From: Channallabes apus
Lineage: Eukaryota > Chordata > Actinopteri > Siluriformes > Clariidae
Length of the DNA stretch: 64,000 nt
Direction: 5' to 3'
Assembly: GCA_030522415.1 (NCBI GenBank)
Contig: CM060125.1
Coordinates: 27,731,167 to 27,795,166, forward strand
Shown here: positions 20,831 to 31,675 of the stretch, piece after piece
How the letters are laid out: every line of letters begins with the position of its first letter
Numbering within the stretch: position 1 is the first letter of the stretch
Translations under genes and position numbers: made by a program
The notes under the pieces: model-generated
What the model was told of the DNA's origin: nothing
Databases searched by the model: none
What the model saw: only the letters and a program-made list of their open reading frames with translations

Positions 20831-20997
20831 GACAACTTTCCTCTTTTTTTTTCTATCCTCCCTTCTTAAACCATTTCCTTTGCCCATTTTCCTAAATGAA
20901 ATTACCTTTTTTTCCCTTAAGACCTCACCTTGTGTCTGTTGTGTCACCAATGCGTGGCACAAAATTTACATTATTGTAATGCATTACATTACATGAC

Positions 20998-21055
20998 TCA
21001 AACCCTTGACCCTGTAAATGCAAAGCCACAGTACTTATCACTATACCACCTTGCA
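20998..21055 (-). repeat. tRNA-like SINE head
   Basis: The minus strand carries 'ggtggtatagtgataagtac' (A box region) and 'agggtttgagtc' (B box region). Diverged; no body follows. Confidence 0.5.
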
Positions 21056-22200
21056 AAATAAATATATATAATAAATTAATAAATATTATTTATTTTTTAC
21101 CAACTAAACTGTTAGGTAAGACATATAATACTACTCTACTATAAAATAAATAGACTCCATCACTTCACCTTACTTACTTATTTTTTTCTGGTATGCTAGA
21201 ATATAGTTTAAATTACAAAAACACTTGAAAAGAAAAAAAAAGTGATTGGCATCATCAAGGATGCTGTCGACCCCTAAGTACACTTTAACCCCCATGATCC
21301 TCTATCCATGACCTCATCACAAGAATTCCACAAACACCTATCCCTTCATAGCTGCCTAATGGTAGTCACCTGGCCTGCCAAACACATTCATTTATTTTTT
21401 TTATTCTGTTTGCATTTCAAAGACAATGACTTAAAAAGTCAAGAATACTTTATGGGAGAAAATGCTCTTGGAATTGTGGCTTCAATATTGCACTGGCTGT
21501 GATCTAGGTCTCTGTTATAAAGTACCCTTAAAAAAATGTATGAATGAATGAATGAATAAATAAAACATTCTGGGTATCAGTCCTAAAATCTCAACCATTG
21601 AGCTATAAATGCCATGAGTGGAATGTGAAATTGACTGAGGCATGAATTAAGACTTCTCTTTTTTGAATGCTGAAAGGAGGGGGCAGGAAGCGAGTGAAGT
21701 GGTGAATGATGAGCATGCTTGTTGGCGTGTTTGTGGAAAACTCTGAGCTTTCATCTCTGCTGTGCACAAAGGCACAAGATTACCCAAAGACTGCCAGCAG
21801 CACAAAACCTATTTGTTCCCAGAGAGAGAGAGAGACAGACAGAGAAAGAGGCTCTCTTTGTGGTTATAGAAAGGTCTAATTTAAGGTCAGTCATTTTCCC
21901 CATAATTTCTGCTTCCCTATTTTCTTTCTAAGGATTCTGATAAGAATGCTTCTTTTGCTGGCTGCCATTGCATGTGTCTGGTCATAGTGATCATAAACCT
22001 AGATAGGCAGCATTCTCAGCTCTGTACTCATGAATGGCATATACTATATATTCACAGTTATATGTAGTTTGTGAAATTAGTTTGCTAACTGGTAAATATC
22101 ACTTGGTCTTATACAAATGTCAAAGATTTCAGAACTCCAGGGCTGGCACAGAGTTTATGTTTTAATTTTATAGCTCCATAATCCCTGGCTTGATCCTTAG
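21056..22200. other. Unassigned AT-rich DNA
   Basis: Holds AT-rich tracts and a short (GAAT)n run near 21541-21560. No gene or transposon recognised. Confidence 0.45.
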
Positions 22201-22309
22201 CTCTGGTTATGTCCAATGTTTTAAATCTTTCTGTGTGTCTATGAGTTTCCATCCAGTTCTCTGGTAAGTGGATTGGCTAAAATATATTGTGCATGTAGTG
22301 TGTGATTTA

Positions 22310-22450
22310 ATGTGTAAATGAGATGGACTGGCATCCCATCCAATATGTATTCCTGCCTAATACCCATCAGTCCTGGAATAGACAAGCTGGTGGGTTGCTC
22401 CTAGAATAGCTTCTCGACAACAATGACCATCCTGATGATGAAAGTGAGTG
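22310..22450 (+). repeat. Very diverged V-SINE tail
   Basis: Faint body landmarks in order: 'gatggactggcatcccatcc', 'cctgcctaatacc', 'cctggaatag' and 'aaagtgagtg'. Confidence 0.4.
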
Positions 22451-23475
22451 CATTCAACTTCAAAGCTGCTATCATTAAACCTTAATGACACAAACTACAA
22501 GAATAATGTGGTGTTACAGAAAAGTTATCACCTTATCATGGAGAGATTCAGTTTGACTCTGAAACATACCACAGCTATCTGTGACTAGGAGTACAGCCTT
22601 GGTCATTTTGATAACCATTGCTCATGGCCAGTGTTAAGGCATCTTGGAGTTTTGTATGCATTCTTGCATTTGATCCTTCACACTTTTAACATACGAGCAA
22701 GAACACAAACATAATATGAATTCTAGTGGTTGCAAATGACATTCCAACCTTAAATGTCAGTATGCTGGTCTTAGTTATAGATTTTGTTCACGATTGATGA
22801 ATAATTACTAATAAAACAACTTTTTAAAAAAATATCTTCAATCACTTCAGCCCCTTGTTTTGCATGAAGCAAAAGCAAGACTAAAATGTATGGGAACTAT
22901 ACTTGTAATGTATTTAAACTACAGGATAACAGCTGATTATTTGCTTGTTTTACTGTAAACTTAATGGGTAAGCTGATTTGTTGTTTTCTTCTCTTAAATT
23001 TGGCATCTGATTCCACTTTAAGTATGTATGGTTGGATCACATTACACTGAGTGGAAGTCATTATTTAGTTACCAGAGACTGTCTACTACAGTGCAACAAC
23101 GTGTGGTGGCGGCATGATGGCGAGCATTTCATACTCTTAACAATTATCCAATCAAAATAGATTCTGTTAATATGAATATACAACGAATTCAAGTACAAAA
23201 CAACAGCAAGTTTATTGTTAAGGACTGGTGGGATGCTGGAAACATATAAAAATATAATAAAAACGTAAAATGTTTTGATATGTGAAGTCATACAAATATT
23301 CACAAATATGGGGAGAAAAAAAAATACAATTAATCTGTTACCTGTAATTCTCACTCCATCTAAGACAATAGATCAAATCAAAATCTTATTAGGTTGCGTC
23401 AAAGTCTTTCTTTCTAATTGATGCACACCTTGCAAACAATTTGAAATGCTCCTTATGCAAGTCACCTGCCTATTC
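22451..23475. other. Unassigned DNA
   Basis: No supported gene or repeat. Small frames here lack domains. Confidence 0.45.
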
Positions 23476-23479
23476 ACCA

Positions 23480-25653
23480 ATATTTATCCTTTATTTAACC
23501 AGGAGAAGCTCATTGAGATTAAAAATCTCTTTTGCAAGGGAGACCTGGCCAAGATAGGCAGCTAAATTACATCACATTACATACATACAACAACAACAAC
23601 AAAAAATTGGCAAATAAATTAATAGAAACAGTTTAAAAGCCAAATTTGCACTTACAATGAAATCTCAATCAAAAACATTGACATATGCGGGAATCCAACT
23701 CAAAACATCTCATTTTTAGCTTAAAAACACTCAAAGGAATCAATTTACTACGTTTTAAATTGTTCAGCAGCAAATTCCGAGTAAAAGGTGCAGAATAAAC
23801 AAAGGCTACCCAGCTCAGTACTAATATGTGGAACAGAAAACAAGACAACTGCCTGAGATCGGAGAGAGTAATGACCAGTGCTTTTTTTTTTAAATAAGAA
23901 GTAAACATAAATAAGATGGAAGCACACCAAGAATAGCCTTGTATGTAAATGTGTACCAATGACAGAGCCTCCGTGTGGCCAAAGCAGACCACCCTACACG
24001 AGAGTACAGCACACAATGGTGGCTGCGTGCTTTACAACTAGTAATAAATTTCAGCGATGCATGATAGACTGCATCAATCCTATGAAGGCATTGAGCAGAT
24101 GAATGCATATATAGTATATCACCATAGTCCAGCACAGATAAAAAAAAGTGGATGCCACTAGCCGTTTTTTAACATTAAAAGAAAAGCACAGCTTATTTTG
24201 AAAATAAAATCCCAATTTTTGCCTCAACTTTCTCACTAAACAGTGAACATGAGGCTTAAATGATAGGCAATCATCAATAACAATACCAAGATACTGATAG
24301 AAAGTTGTAACAGTCTGTATTTCACATCAGTCAAGAATAATCACAGAGCGAACATTCAGTGATCTATTCCGAGAGTCTGTGAAGAGCATAAGCTTGGTTT
24401 TGTCCGCATTAAGCACAAGTTTCCTGCTGTAGCAAAGTGTTTTGGACCGCAGTGAAGGCATTCTGTAAATGTTCAATGGCTTGTTTAAGAGAGGGTGACA
24501 ACAGTAAATAACTGTGTTATCTGCATAAAAAAAAAAATTTGCATCAGGAACATGCCGATCAACGTTATTTATATAAATAGTAAATAAAATAGGGCCTAAC
24601 ACAGAGCCTTGTGGAACCCCTTTAAGGGTTGGTAAAATACCAGATTGAACACCATCATGCTTAATGCACTGGGTTCTATCACTAAAATAGTTTGAGACCC
24701 AAGAGACAGTATTCTCTGAAAACCCAGAGATAAGAAGCCTAATCTTTAAAACATCATGATCAACTGTGTCAAAGAAAAAGTGATGCACAGTGCTGCTTCT
24801 TGTCACGGGCAACAGAGATGTCATTTATCACCTTCATTGCAGCTGTGATTGTGCTATGTTTTTTTCTAAAACCTGACTGAACTGGGGATAAATTGTCCTG
24901 TACGTGCAGGAAGTCTTTCATCTGATCACTCACCAGGGATTCAAGCGTTTTGGCCAAAACAGACAAGTTAGAAATTGGCCTGTAATTATTTAGGTTTGAC
25001 GGGACACCCCTTTCAATAATGGACAAACAATATATAATAAATATACAATATATAATAAAATTCCATATTTTGGAAATAGTATTGCTCTCTAGAGTAAGAT
25101 TAAAAACTTACGTTAGAGGCTGTGCTACATAATCAGCAGCTATTTTTAAGAAGTAGGGCTCTATAAGATCAGCTCCTGGAGGTTTTTCAGGAGCCAACCC
25201 TTTTAGGGCTTTTTGAACGTCAGCCACTAAGAAGGGAGTGAAATTAAAGACACTTGAAGAAACTGGTACATCTCTACAAGGTGTCACAGTAGAAGGACAA
25301 GCAATGTCAGACAAAGAAGCAGACTGAATAAAATGCTCATTAAAATGGTTCAATATCTCCAGCTTGTCATGAACTACTGCATAGTATTAATGTTCCTTCA
25401 TAATAAAAGAAGGAACATTAATACCATCTCTGTTTAAAGAAAGTAATGTTATAGCCTTCCAAAATTTTCTGGAATCATTTAAGTTGTCTGTAGTGGCTGA
25501 CAGATAAAAAATCAGATTTTGCTTTCTTAATAAAAGAAGAGCATTTATTTCTTAACTGCCTAAAAACAAGCCAATCAGATGAGGAGCCCGTTTTTTCTTG
25601 CTTTGGCCCAAGCTAAATTGCGGTCATGGAGAATGTCTCCAAGCTCAGAGGAA
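23480..25653 (-). pseudogene. CR1/L2/Rex-group LINE, 3' half (RT and 3' UTR)
   Basis: The minus strand reads, from 25653 leftward, a linker ('ILHDRNLAWAKARK'), 'FLVADVQKALKGLAPEKPPG', 'NNYRPISNLSVLAKTLESLV', 'QSGFRKKHST', 'FFDTVDHDVLKIRL', 'VPQGSVLGPILFTIYINNV' and a catalytic box 'FYADNTVIYC'. The C-terminal 'VLDYGDILYMHSSAQCL' and 'WYTFTYKAILGVLPSYL' follow. The second catalytic Asp is Asn (YADN for YADD), and stops and frameshifts break the frame. The 3' end near 23480 has 'aaaagagatttttaatctca' and a TTAAATAAAGG-type terminus in the minus sense. It continues at 30912 across the DIRS insertion. Confidence 0.88.
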
Positions 25654-25884
25654 AACGTCTCGGGTTACTTTGCTGTAACCCTGTTCCCTGAAAGGCGGAA
25701 ACGAGATGCTGCGTGAAAACGCTATGGAAACTATTTTGTCGCATTGCCGGCTGTGAAGCATGTGTGCAAACACGACAACATTCTGGCTATATATAACCTC
25801 GGTCAGGTGACGTCATCTGATTAGATGCAGGTGGAGGTTATAAATACCGGTGAGCTGGCAACAAACCTCAGATTAATTTGTCTG
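25654..25884 (-). repeat. DIRS copy 1 left terminal repeat and extension
   Basis: 25706-25884 is inverted relative to 30711-30893. The outer 50 bases (25654-25705) are unique to this end and are complementary to the first half of the internal region at 25923-25981. The repeat contains TGACGTCA and a ttataaata box. Confidence 0.9.
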
Positions 25885-25922
25885 AATGGACGTCCGGTCA
25901 CGTGGTAGTGCGGCATTCGGAC

Positions 25923-26027
25923 GCAGCATCTCGTTCCCGCCTTTCAGGGAACAGGGTTACAGCAAAGTAACCCGAGACGTTCCCTTTCAAGGCTACACTC
26001 GATGCTGCTTGAAAACTCTATGGGAAC
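25923..26027 (-). repeat. DIRS internal complementary region (circle-junction template)
   Basis: Bases 25923-25981 are the complement of the left terminal extension and 25979-26027 the complement of the right one (30863-30911). The two halves meet at GTT (25979-25981), the same trinucleotide found at both outer ends. In known DIRS models this region templates completion of the ends and joins them in a circular intermediate. Confidence 0.9.
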
Positions 26028-26111
26028 GAGAATACCAATGCCGCCGCACTACAGGTGTCTGGACCCCAGGGTTGTGTAGCGTGTGCGCACATGACCGAGA
26101 AGGTCTCCGAT

Positions 26112-28061
26112 TCATGTCTGGGAAGCTGACTCGAGGACTCGTAAGCCCGGAGTGGCATGGACATCCAGACTATAAAATCTTACAAATGTGTGCGGAGAGG
26201 ACCAACCCGCCGCCTCACACACTTGTTGCATGGGAGTACCTCTTGCAAGAGCAATAGATGAGGCGACCCCTCTGGTTGAATGTGCCCTGACTCCTAGAGG
26301 TGATGTGAGTCCACGCGCCTCGTAGGAGAGGGCAATAGCATCTCTCACCCAGTGTGACAGAGTATGTGTGGTGGCGGCCACCCCCCGGTTGCGGCCTCCA
26401 TAACATATAAAGAGTTGCTCTGACTTACGCCACTGGCTGGTGCGGTGGACATAAGCCTGAAGAGCACGTACTGGGCACAGTAGGTGAAGTTTCTCCTGCT
26501 CCGAATCCGCAAAAGGCGGAGGACAGAAGGCTTCCAGGACGACAGGGTGCATGGTTGAGAAAGGAACTTTCGGTAGATAGTTTGGATGCAGAATGGCTAG
26601 CCCAGGGGCAAAGTCCAGGCAAGATGGGGAGACTGATAATGCACGCAGGTCTCCGATCCTCTTTAGAGAGGTAATGGCCATAAGAAGAACCATCTTGAGA
26701 GTCAGAAGCTTGTCGGGCGCTGACTCTAGCAGTTCAAAAGGAGTGTCGATTAGACCTTCGAGCACGATAGATAAATCCCACGAAGGAGCCGTGACTCTAG
26801 TGGGTGGCCTCAACCATTTAGCTCCATGAATGAAACGGGCAACTAAATGGTGATTTCCCACAGTAACCCCTTCAGTCAGAACGTGGCAGGCTGAAATAGC
26901 GGCCACGTACGTTCTGAGGGTACTAGGGCACAAGCCCGAGGACAATTTCTCTTGCAGGAATTCCAGCACTGAGACGATTTGGCAGTGGACTGGGTCCACC
27001 TGCTTTGCCTTGCACCAGCTCTCGAATACCTTCCATTTGAAGGCATAAATCCTTCTAGTGGAGGGAGCCCTAGCACTTAGGATGGTGTTAATTACGCCGG
27101 CTGAAAGGCCGGCTTGACTCAATTGGTCCCGTTCAGGGGCCCAGCGTGAAGGTTCCAGAGCTCGGGCCGGGGATGAAATATTGTCCCCTGCGCCTGAGAT
27201 AGAAGATCCCTCCTCACTGGAATCATCCAAGGTGAGCCGTCGAGGAGCGATATTCTCTCTGAGAACCATACTCGGGCCGGCCAACGGGGTGCTATCAATA
27301 AAAGGCGCAAACCATGTTGACGGACGCTCGCCAGGACTGCCGGGAGCAGAGCTACCGGAGGGTACACATAGAGTTGTAAATTGGGCCACGTATGGGCCAT
27401 CGCGTCCAGACCCAGGGGAGCTGGATGAGTCAGAGAGTAGTAGAGGGGACATTGTGCAGTCTCCTGTGAGGCAAAGAGGTCCACCTCTGCTGTAGAGAAT
27501 CTCTCCCAGATTTGAGTGACTACTTCGGGGTGGAGTTTCCATTCCCCGTGATTCACAGCTTGTCTGGACAGAAAGTCTGCTCCCACATTCCTGTATCCTG
27601 GAATGTGAATCGCCCTGAGGGACAGGAACTTGTCCTGAGCCCAGAGCAGAACCTGATGTGCTAGCTGGTTCAAGCGTCGCGAACGCACGCCGCCCTGGCG
27701 ATTTATGTAGGAGACTACCGATGTGCTGTCCACCCGCACTAGGACATGGTAGCCTCTCAGCTGCTGGAGGAAATGCTGTAGAGCTAAAAATAGAGCCATC
27801 ATTTCGAGGCAATTGATGTGCCATGCGAAAAGGCGGCCTCTCCAGATCCCTTGGGCTGGAAAGCCATCCAAGACCGCGCCTCAGCCGGTAAGGGAAGCGT
27901 CTGTCGTTAGCATTTTGCGATGACAAGACAGACCTAGAGTGGGACCCAAGGTGAGAAACCGGGGTCTGAACCACATAGAAAGGGTACGAAGTCCTTTGCG
28001 CGTAACCCTTATCCGCCTTCGGGGATTTGTTCTCGTGTGAACTCCCCTGGCTCTTAACCAC
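26112..28061 (-). CDS. DIRS tyrosine recombinase (649-codon open frame)
   Basis: Integrates the circular DNA intermediate by site-specific recombination, using a catalytic tyrosine. The first roughly 280 codons overlap the RNase H frame and look like a shadow; the real protein likely starts near 27230 or later. From about residue 310 ('LSAGVINTILSARAPSTRRI') the SAM-like core-binding domain is readable. Catalytic residues: Arg468 ('LKRIGDL'), His594 and Arg597 ('HSTRG'), His624 ('SSPHTF') and Tyr630 ('RFYSLD'). The frame is uninterrupted and ends with a stop just left of 26112. DIRS ORF3 normally overlaps ORF2 as it does here. Confidence 0.88.
   Translation of the reverse strand: MVKSQGSSHENKSPKADKGYAQRTSYPFYVVQTPVSHLGSHSRSVLSSQNANDRRFPYRLRRGLGWLSSPRDLERPPFRMAHQLPRNDGSIFSSTAFPPAAERLPCPSAGGQHIGSLLHKSPGRRAFATLEPASTSGSALGSGQVPVPQGDSHSRIQECGSRLSVQTSCESRGMETPPRSSHSNLGEILYSRGGPLCLTGDCTMSPLLLSDSSSSPGSGRDGPYVAQFTTLCVPSGSSAPGSPGERPSTWFAPFIDSTPLAGPSMVLRENIAPRRLTLDDSSEEGSSISGAGDNISSPARALEPSRWAPERDQLSQAGLSAGVINTILSARAPSTRRIYAFKWKVFESWCKAKQVDPVHCQIVSVLEFLQEKLSSGLCPSTLRTYVAAISACHVLTEGVTVGNHHLVARFIHGAKWLRPPTRVTAPSWDLSIVLEGLIDTPFELLESAPDKLLTLKMVLLMAITSLKRIGDLRALSVSPSCLDFAPGLAILHPNYLPKVPFSTMHPVVLEAFCPPPFADSEQEKLHLLCPVRALQAYVHRTSQWRKSEQLFICYGGRNRGVAATTHTLSHWVRDAIALSYEARGLTSPLGVRAHSTRGVASSIALARGTPMQQVCEAAGWSSPHTFVRFYSLDVHATPGLRVLESASQT
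27119..27880 (-). pseudogene. DIRS RNase H and C-terminal (methyltransferase-like) region
   Basis: 'FAWHINCLEMMALFLAL' (Glu of the RNase H triad), 'VRVDSTSVVSYINRQGG' (Asp) and 'SLRAIHIPGYRNVGADFLSR' (Asp near the end) are RNase H blocks. The expected 'DASLTGWGAVLDG' start reads with TGA for the Trp codon near 27882, so the protein is cut there. Downstream 'EVDLFASQETAQCPLYYS' and 'LIAPRWPARVWFS' correspond to the region after RNase H in DIRS elements. Frame 1; overlaps the recombinase frame. Confidence 0.8.
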
Positions 28062-28074
28062 AGCTGAAAAGCTC

Positions 28075-29229
28075 TCATCTCATCTCCTGCACGGTGATAC
28101 CCAAAGGTATCACCGTGGATGCAGCTGCCATGAGGCCTAAACATTTTTGTAAGTGATGTACAGTCACTTCTTGGTCCTGCCTGATTTCCTTCAGAGCGTT
28201 GTTTATGGATTCGGCGCGAGCAGGAGACAATTGTGCCTGCATAGCGATCGAATTCCACCTGATGCCCAAGTAGGTTGTCACCTGCACTGGAAAGAGAACG
28301 CTTTTCGTGGCGTTGAGTCTCAATCCCAGCGAATGAAGATGAGCTAGGACGACATCCCAGTGTCGAAGTGCTAGCTGCTGACACTTGTCCAGGATTAGCC
28401 AGTCGTCTATGTAATTCAGAATGCGGATACCCTGGAGTCTCAAGGGAGCCAGAACTGCATCCATGCATTTTGTGTATGTGCGGGGTGATAGGGCTAGACC
28501 GAATGGAAGAACCCGAAATTGGTAGGCTTTTCTCCCAAAAGCGAACCTCAGGAACTTCCTGTGCTGTGGCAAAATTTCTATGTGGAAATATGCATCCTTT
28601 AAATCTACTGTCACAAACCAATCCTGTGGTTGGATTTGTGAGACAATAGTTTTTATGGTCAACATTTTGAAGTTGCATCTTTTGAGATAGCGGTTCAAAC
28701 CGCGAAGATCCAGAATTGGACGCAGACCTCCGTCCTTCTTGGGGACCAGGAAGTACCGACTGTAGTAACCTGACTCCATATCTGGAGGAGAAACCTGTTC
28801 TATGGCTCCCTTCTGCAGTAGTTTCTGGAGTTCGGAACTCAGAAAATGCGCCCTTTCTGGTATCACGGAAGTGGAGACCACGCTGTTGAAACGCGGAGGG
28901 CGATATGCAAACTGGATCCTGTATCCTTTCTCTACAGTCTTTAAAACCCAGGGGGATATGCCTGGCAGTAGCTTCCATGCTGCCAGCTTCTCCGAAAGGG
29001 GTGCAAGTACTTCTACTGGGCTGGGGGGTGTTAGTGGTTCGGTGTCCTGGAATATGGCAGGATGCGACCGAAGGACTAACGTGTCGTTGGAGACCGGTGT
29101 TGTCCGAAACACCAAAGGTGGCGGAAACTGAACATCGATCTCCTGGGGGTGCCCGGGGGGGGATTCTCCTATATGCCCGTCCCCAGGGGGGGTCACCCCC
29201 ACGGTCCTGAGCTCTGCTCTCAGGAACAC
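28075..29229 (-). pseudogene. DIRS reverse transcriptase (384 codons, catalytic box intact)
   Basis: Copies the element RNA into DNA. Blocks in order: 'KLAAWKLLPGISPWVL', 'QKGAIEQVSPPDMESG', 'FLVPKKDGGLRPILDLRGLN', 'TVDLKDAYFHIEI', 'FRVLPFGLALSPRTY' and the YIDD catalytic box at residues 273-276 ('NYIDDWLIL'). 'LGLRLNATKSVLF' follows. The frame ends at 28075 after 'VIPLGITVQEMR'; the true continuation lies in the next frame ('GLRTLSMWFRPRFL'), so one frameshift separates RT from RNase H. Otherwise the domain is complete. Confidence 0.9.
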
Positions 29230-29304
29230 TTCTTCGCAAAGAAGACAGAGCGATCTATTCTCTTCGGGGCGGCCTGAGGGGGGCGCCGAGCCATACCCCA
29301 GTCC

Positions 29305-29742
29305 TCACGGGGGTGCGTGGCTACTGACGCTTTCCTTCTGCGCCTCTCGTCTAGCGAGATTCAGATCAGGTCGAGGTTGGGTGGCCGATGGCCTCGACAC
29401 CTGGGCACGGCGTGGGAGAAATTTCCCAAAAGCTTGTTCATAAAGACTGGCCTCTCTAAATCTGGTGGCGACGGTATTAACTGCTTTGCCAAATAGGCCT
29501 GAGAGTGAGATGGGAGCATCGAGAAGGAATGCCCGATCTTTGTCCTTAATGCCAGTCAGATTTAGCCAGAGGTGCCTCTCTGTAGACACCAGGGAGGCCA
29601 TAGAACGGCCAATAGCACGGGCTGTCTGTTTCGTCGCACGCAGAGACAGATCAGTAGCCCGGCGTAATTCTATGAATGCTCCCTGATTCATATCGCCGCT
29701 CGGCCTCAGATCATTCAGCAGGTTAACCTGATACGCCTGCAA
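29305..29742 (-). pseudogene. DIRS gag-like ORF1, C-terminal part
   Basis: 'LQAYQVNLLNDL'-like start, 'RRATDLSLRATKQTARAIGR', 'LWLNLTGIKDKDRAFLLDAP' and 'SLYEQAFGKFLPRR' belong to the fish DIRS gag-like protein. It is in a different frame from the N-terminal part (30019-30615), with stops between, so the gene is broken near 29743-30018. Confidence 0.75.
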
Positions 29743-30018
29743 AAACCGCCATGGTGTGCAAGGAAGCGCCGGCCTGACCTGCTGCTTGGAACGCGTTCCC
29801 TACCAGGGTAGAAGAAGTTCTATATGCCTTGGAGGGAAGGGTCGGCTTTTTTTAGTGAGGATGATGTTCCAGGAGCGAGATAGCCCGCGAGCGTCTCCTC
29901 AATCTGGGGCATCATCACATAACCTCGTGCCTTTGCATCAACGATGTTCAAATAAAATGAAGTCGAAGGTACAAAGATACGGGAAGAAAAAGGACGTCTC
30001 CATGAACGAGATAACTCT

Positions 30019-30615
30019 TCATATCGTTATCGAGATATCGTTGTGGAGATCATCAAAAAAAGGGAGAGAGCGGCATTGTGGCGCCATCTCCTGGCCACCC
30101 GACAGAAATATATCATCTAATTTCGACCGTTTTGGGAGAGCTTGATCCTGTGGCCAGTCAATGTGTAAACGTTCGACTGCGCGTGTTATAACCTCAATTA
30201 ACTCCTCATACTCTTTATCATCTCTAGAGGATTGTTCTGAGGTAGCTACATCCATATCTACAGAAGCAAGAGAGTGAGTCTCTCCCAAACACTCCCGAGA
30301 AGCACCGAAGTGCGCTCGCGAAGTGGAGGGAGACAGCGCGTGATCCGGGGAGGAGGCGAGAGAAAGGATGGGCTCCGTCTCTCCTGCCTCGGCCAAATCA
30401 TCCTGTGATCCCCAGGAGTGCAGAGCGGCTCGAGGCTCCCTAAAGAACGTGAGACGCACTCGTAGCACCTTCATCTGGAGATTGTCACAGAGCTCACACT
30501 CTCCTTCAAGTCCAAGGAGAGCGTGGCTTTCACCCAAACATTCAAAACAGAGGTTATGACTATCGTCTTGAGAAAGACGGTTATCGCACGGGCATGAAAC
30601 ACTAAACTCGGCCAT
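30019..30615 (-). pseudogene. DIRS gag-like ORF1, N-terminal part (198 codons)
   Basis: It begins MAEFSVSCPCDNRL. It has paired cysteines ('SCPCD', 'CFECLGESHALL', 'CELCDNL') that look like a small zinc-binding region, then an acidic serine-rich stretch, then 'EYEELIEVITRAVERLHIDW'. The start is supported by the same ATG and N-terminus in DIRS copy 2 at 7691. The function is inferred from position in the element as a Gag-like RNA-binding protein. It loses frame after 30019. Confidence 0.75.
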
Positions 30616-30710
30616 TATATCTGGTGAGTTTTATTGTTTTTTTCTCTCTGTTTAGAATGGCTTTTTTTTTTAAATGCTTGCTGCACACATGCGATCACAA
30701 TGTCAGCATG

Positions 30711-30911
30711 GAGACAAATGATCTGAGGTTTGTTGCCGGCTCACCGGTATTTATAACCTCCACCTGCATCTAATCAGATGACGTCACCTGACCGAGGTTA
30801 TATATAGCCAAAATGTTGTCGTGTTTGCACACATGCTTCACAGCCGGCAATGCGACAAAATAGTTCCCATAGCGTTTTCACGCAGCATCGAGTGTAGCCT
30901 TGAAAGGGAAC
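30711..30911 (-). repeat. DIRS copy 1 right terminal repeat and extension
   Basis: Inverted partner of 25706-25884 (shared blocks 'ctgaggtttgttgcc', 'ggtatttataacctccacct' and 'gatgacgtcacctgaccgag'). The outer 30863-30911 complements the second half of the internal region. Confidence 0.92.
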
Positions 30912-31675
30912 CAGGGATTATCCCGCCCCTTAACTCTGAATATCTTTAATGGGGCGTGTCTATTTATTACTTGCAAAAAACTATCCCGGAAAAAAATCCA
31001 GGCCGAGTCCATCGGGAATCAGCTCTATTCTACTCCAATCACAATTAAACAAATCATGGCAAAAACCCTGTTCATTAATTTTTTTGAGATTCCTCTTACA
31101 AATTACACGAGGGTTACATTTAGGCATCTTACTGTAGTATTCCTTACAGCAACAACAACACAGTGATCACTCAAGTCATTGCAAAAAACACCAACAGCAG
31201 AAAATTTGTGCGGGGCATTTGTCAAAATTAAATCAATCAAGATGGATTTCTCTTGGTACTTAGGATTTGGACAAGTGGGAGAATTGATTAACTGTGTAAA
31301 ATTGACAGAATCACAAAATGACTTAAATTCATCTGAACAAGGTTTCAGCCAGTCCCAGTTTAGATCACCTAATAAAATTATTTCAGAGTAGTCCAATCTG
31401 GATAGAAGTTGAATAAGAGTCTGCAATGCAGTACTCCGGACAGAAGGAGGCCTATAACACCCAACAACAGTAACATAAAGGCCCTTGACCAATTCCACCT
31501 TCACTGCCAGAAATTCCAACTGCTTACTGATTGATTCTCAATAAATTAACTTCACATTAAATTTTGCTTTAACATAAATAGCAACCCCACCACCCTTCCT
31601 TGGTCTGTCAGCACGATATACCTTATAACCAATATCCAGATCAGTGACTGATTTTGTCAGCCAGGTTTCAGATAT
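30912..31675 (-). pseudogene. CR1/L2/Rex-group LINE, 5' half (AP endonuclease)
   Basis: It is the other half of the LINE at 23480-25653. From 31675 leftward the minus strand reads 'SETWLTKSVTDLDIGYKVYR', 'DRPRKGGGVAIYVKAKF', then 'VTVVGCYRPPSVRSTALQTL', 'ILLGDLNWDWL', 'LIDLILTN' and 'LSDHCVVVAVRN', i.e. the E, GD-N and SDH motifs of the endonuclease. It then runs to 'INRHAPLKIFRVKGRDNPW', where DIRS copy 1 interrupts. Stops near 31100 and 31530 show decay. The 5' end is cut by the L2 fragment at 31675. Confidence 0.88.

Larger units (their letters stand above)
25654..30911 (-). mobile_element. DIRS-type tyrosine-recombinase retrotransposon, copy 1 (5.26 kb, near-complete)
   Basis: All structural hallmarks are visible: inverted terminal repeats (25706-25884 and 30711-30893), different terminal extensions, an internal complementary region at 25923-26027 matching both extensions, gag-like ORF1, RT, RNase H and a tyrosine recombinase frame. 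AAC (GTT on the element strand) stands at both ends and there is no target duplication. It interrupts a LINE whose reading frame rejoins exactly when the element and one GTT are removed. gag, the RT-RNase H junction and RNase H carry frameshifts or stops; the recombinase frame is open. Confidence 0.93.

Noticed and set aside
27881..29239. 452-codon minus frame over the DIRS RT
   Set aside because: Mostly a shadow of the RT frame; only its last 40 codons belong to the real protein after a frameshift.
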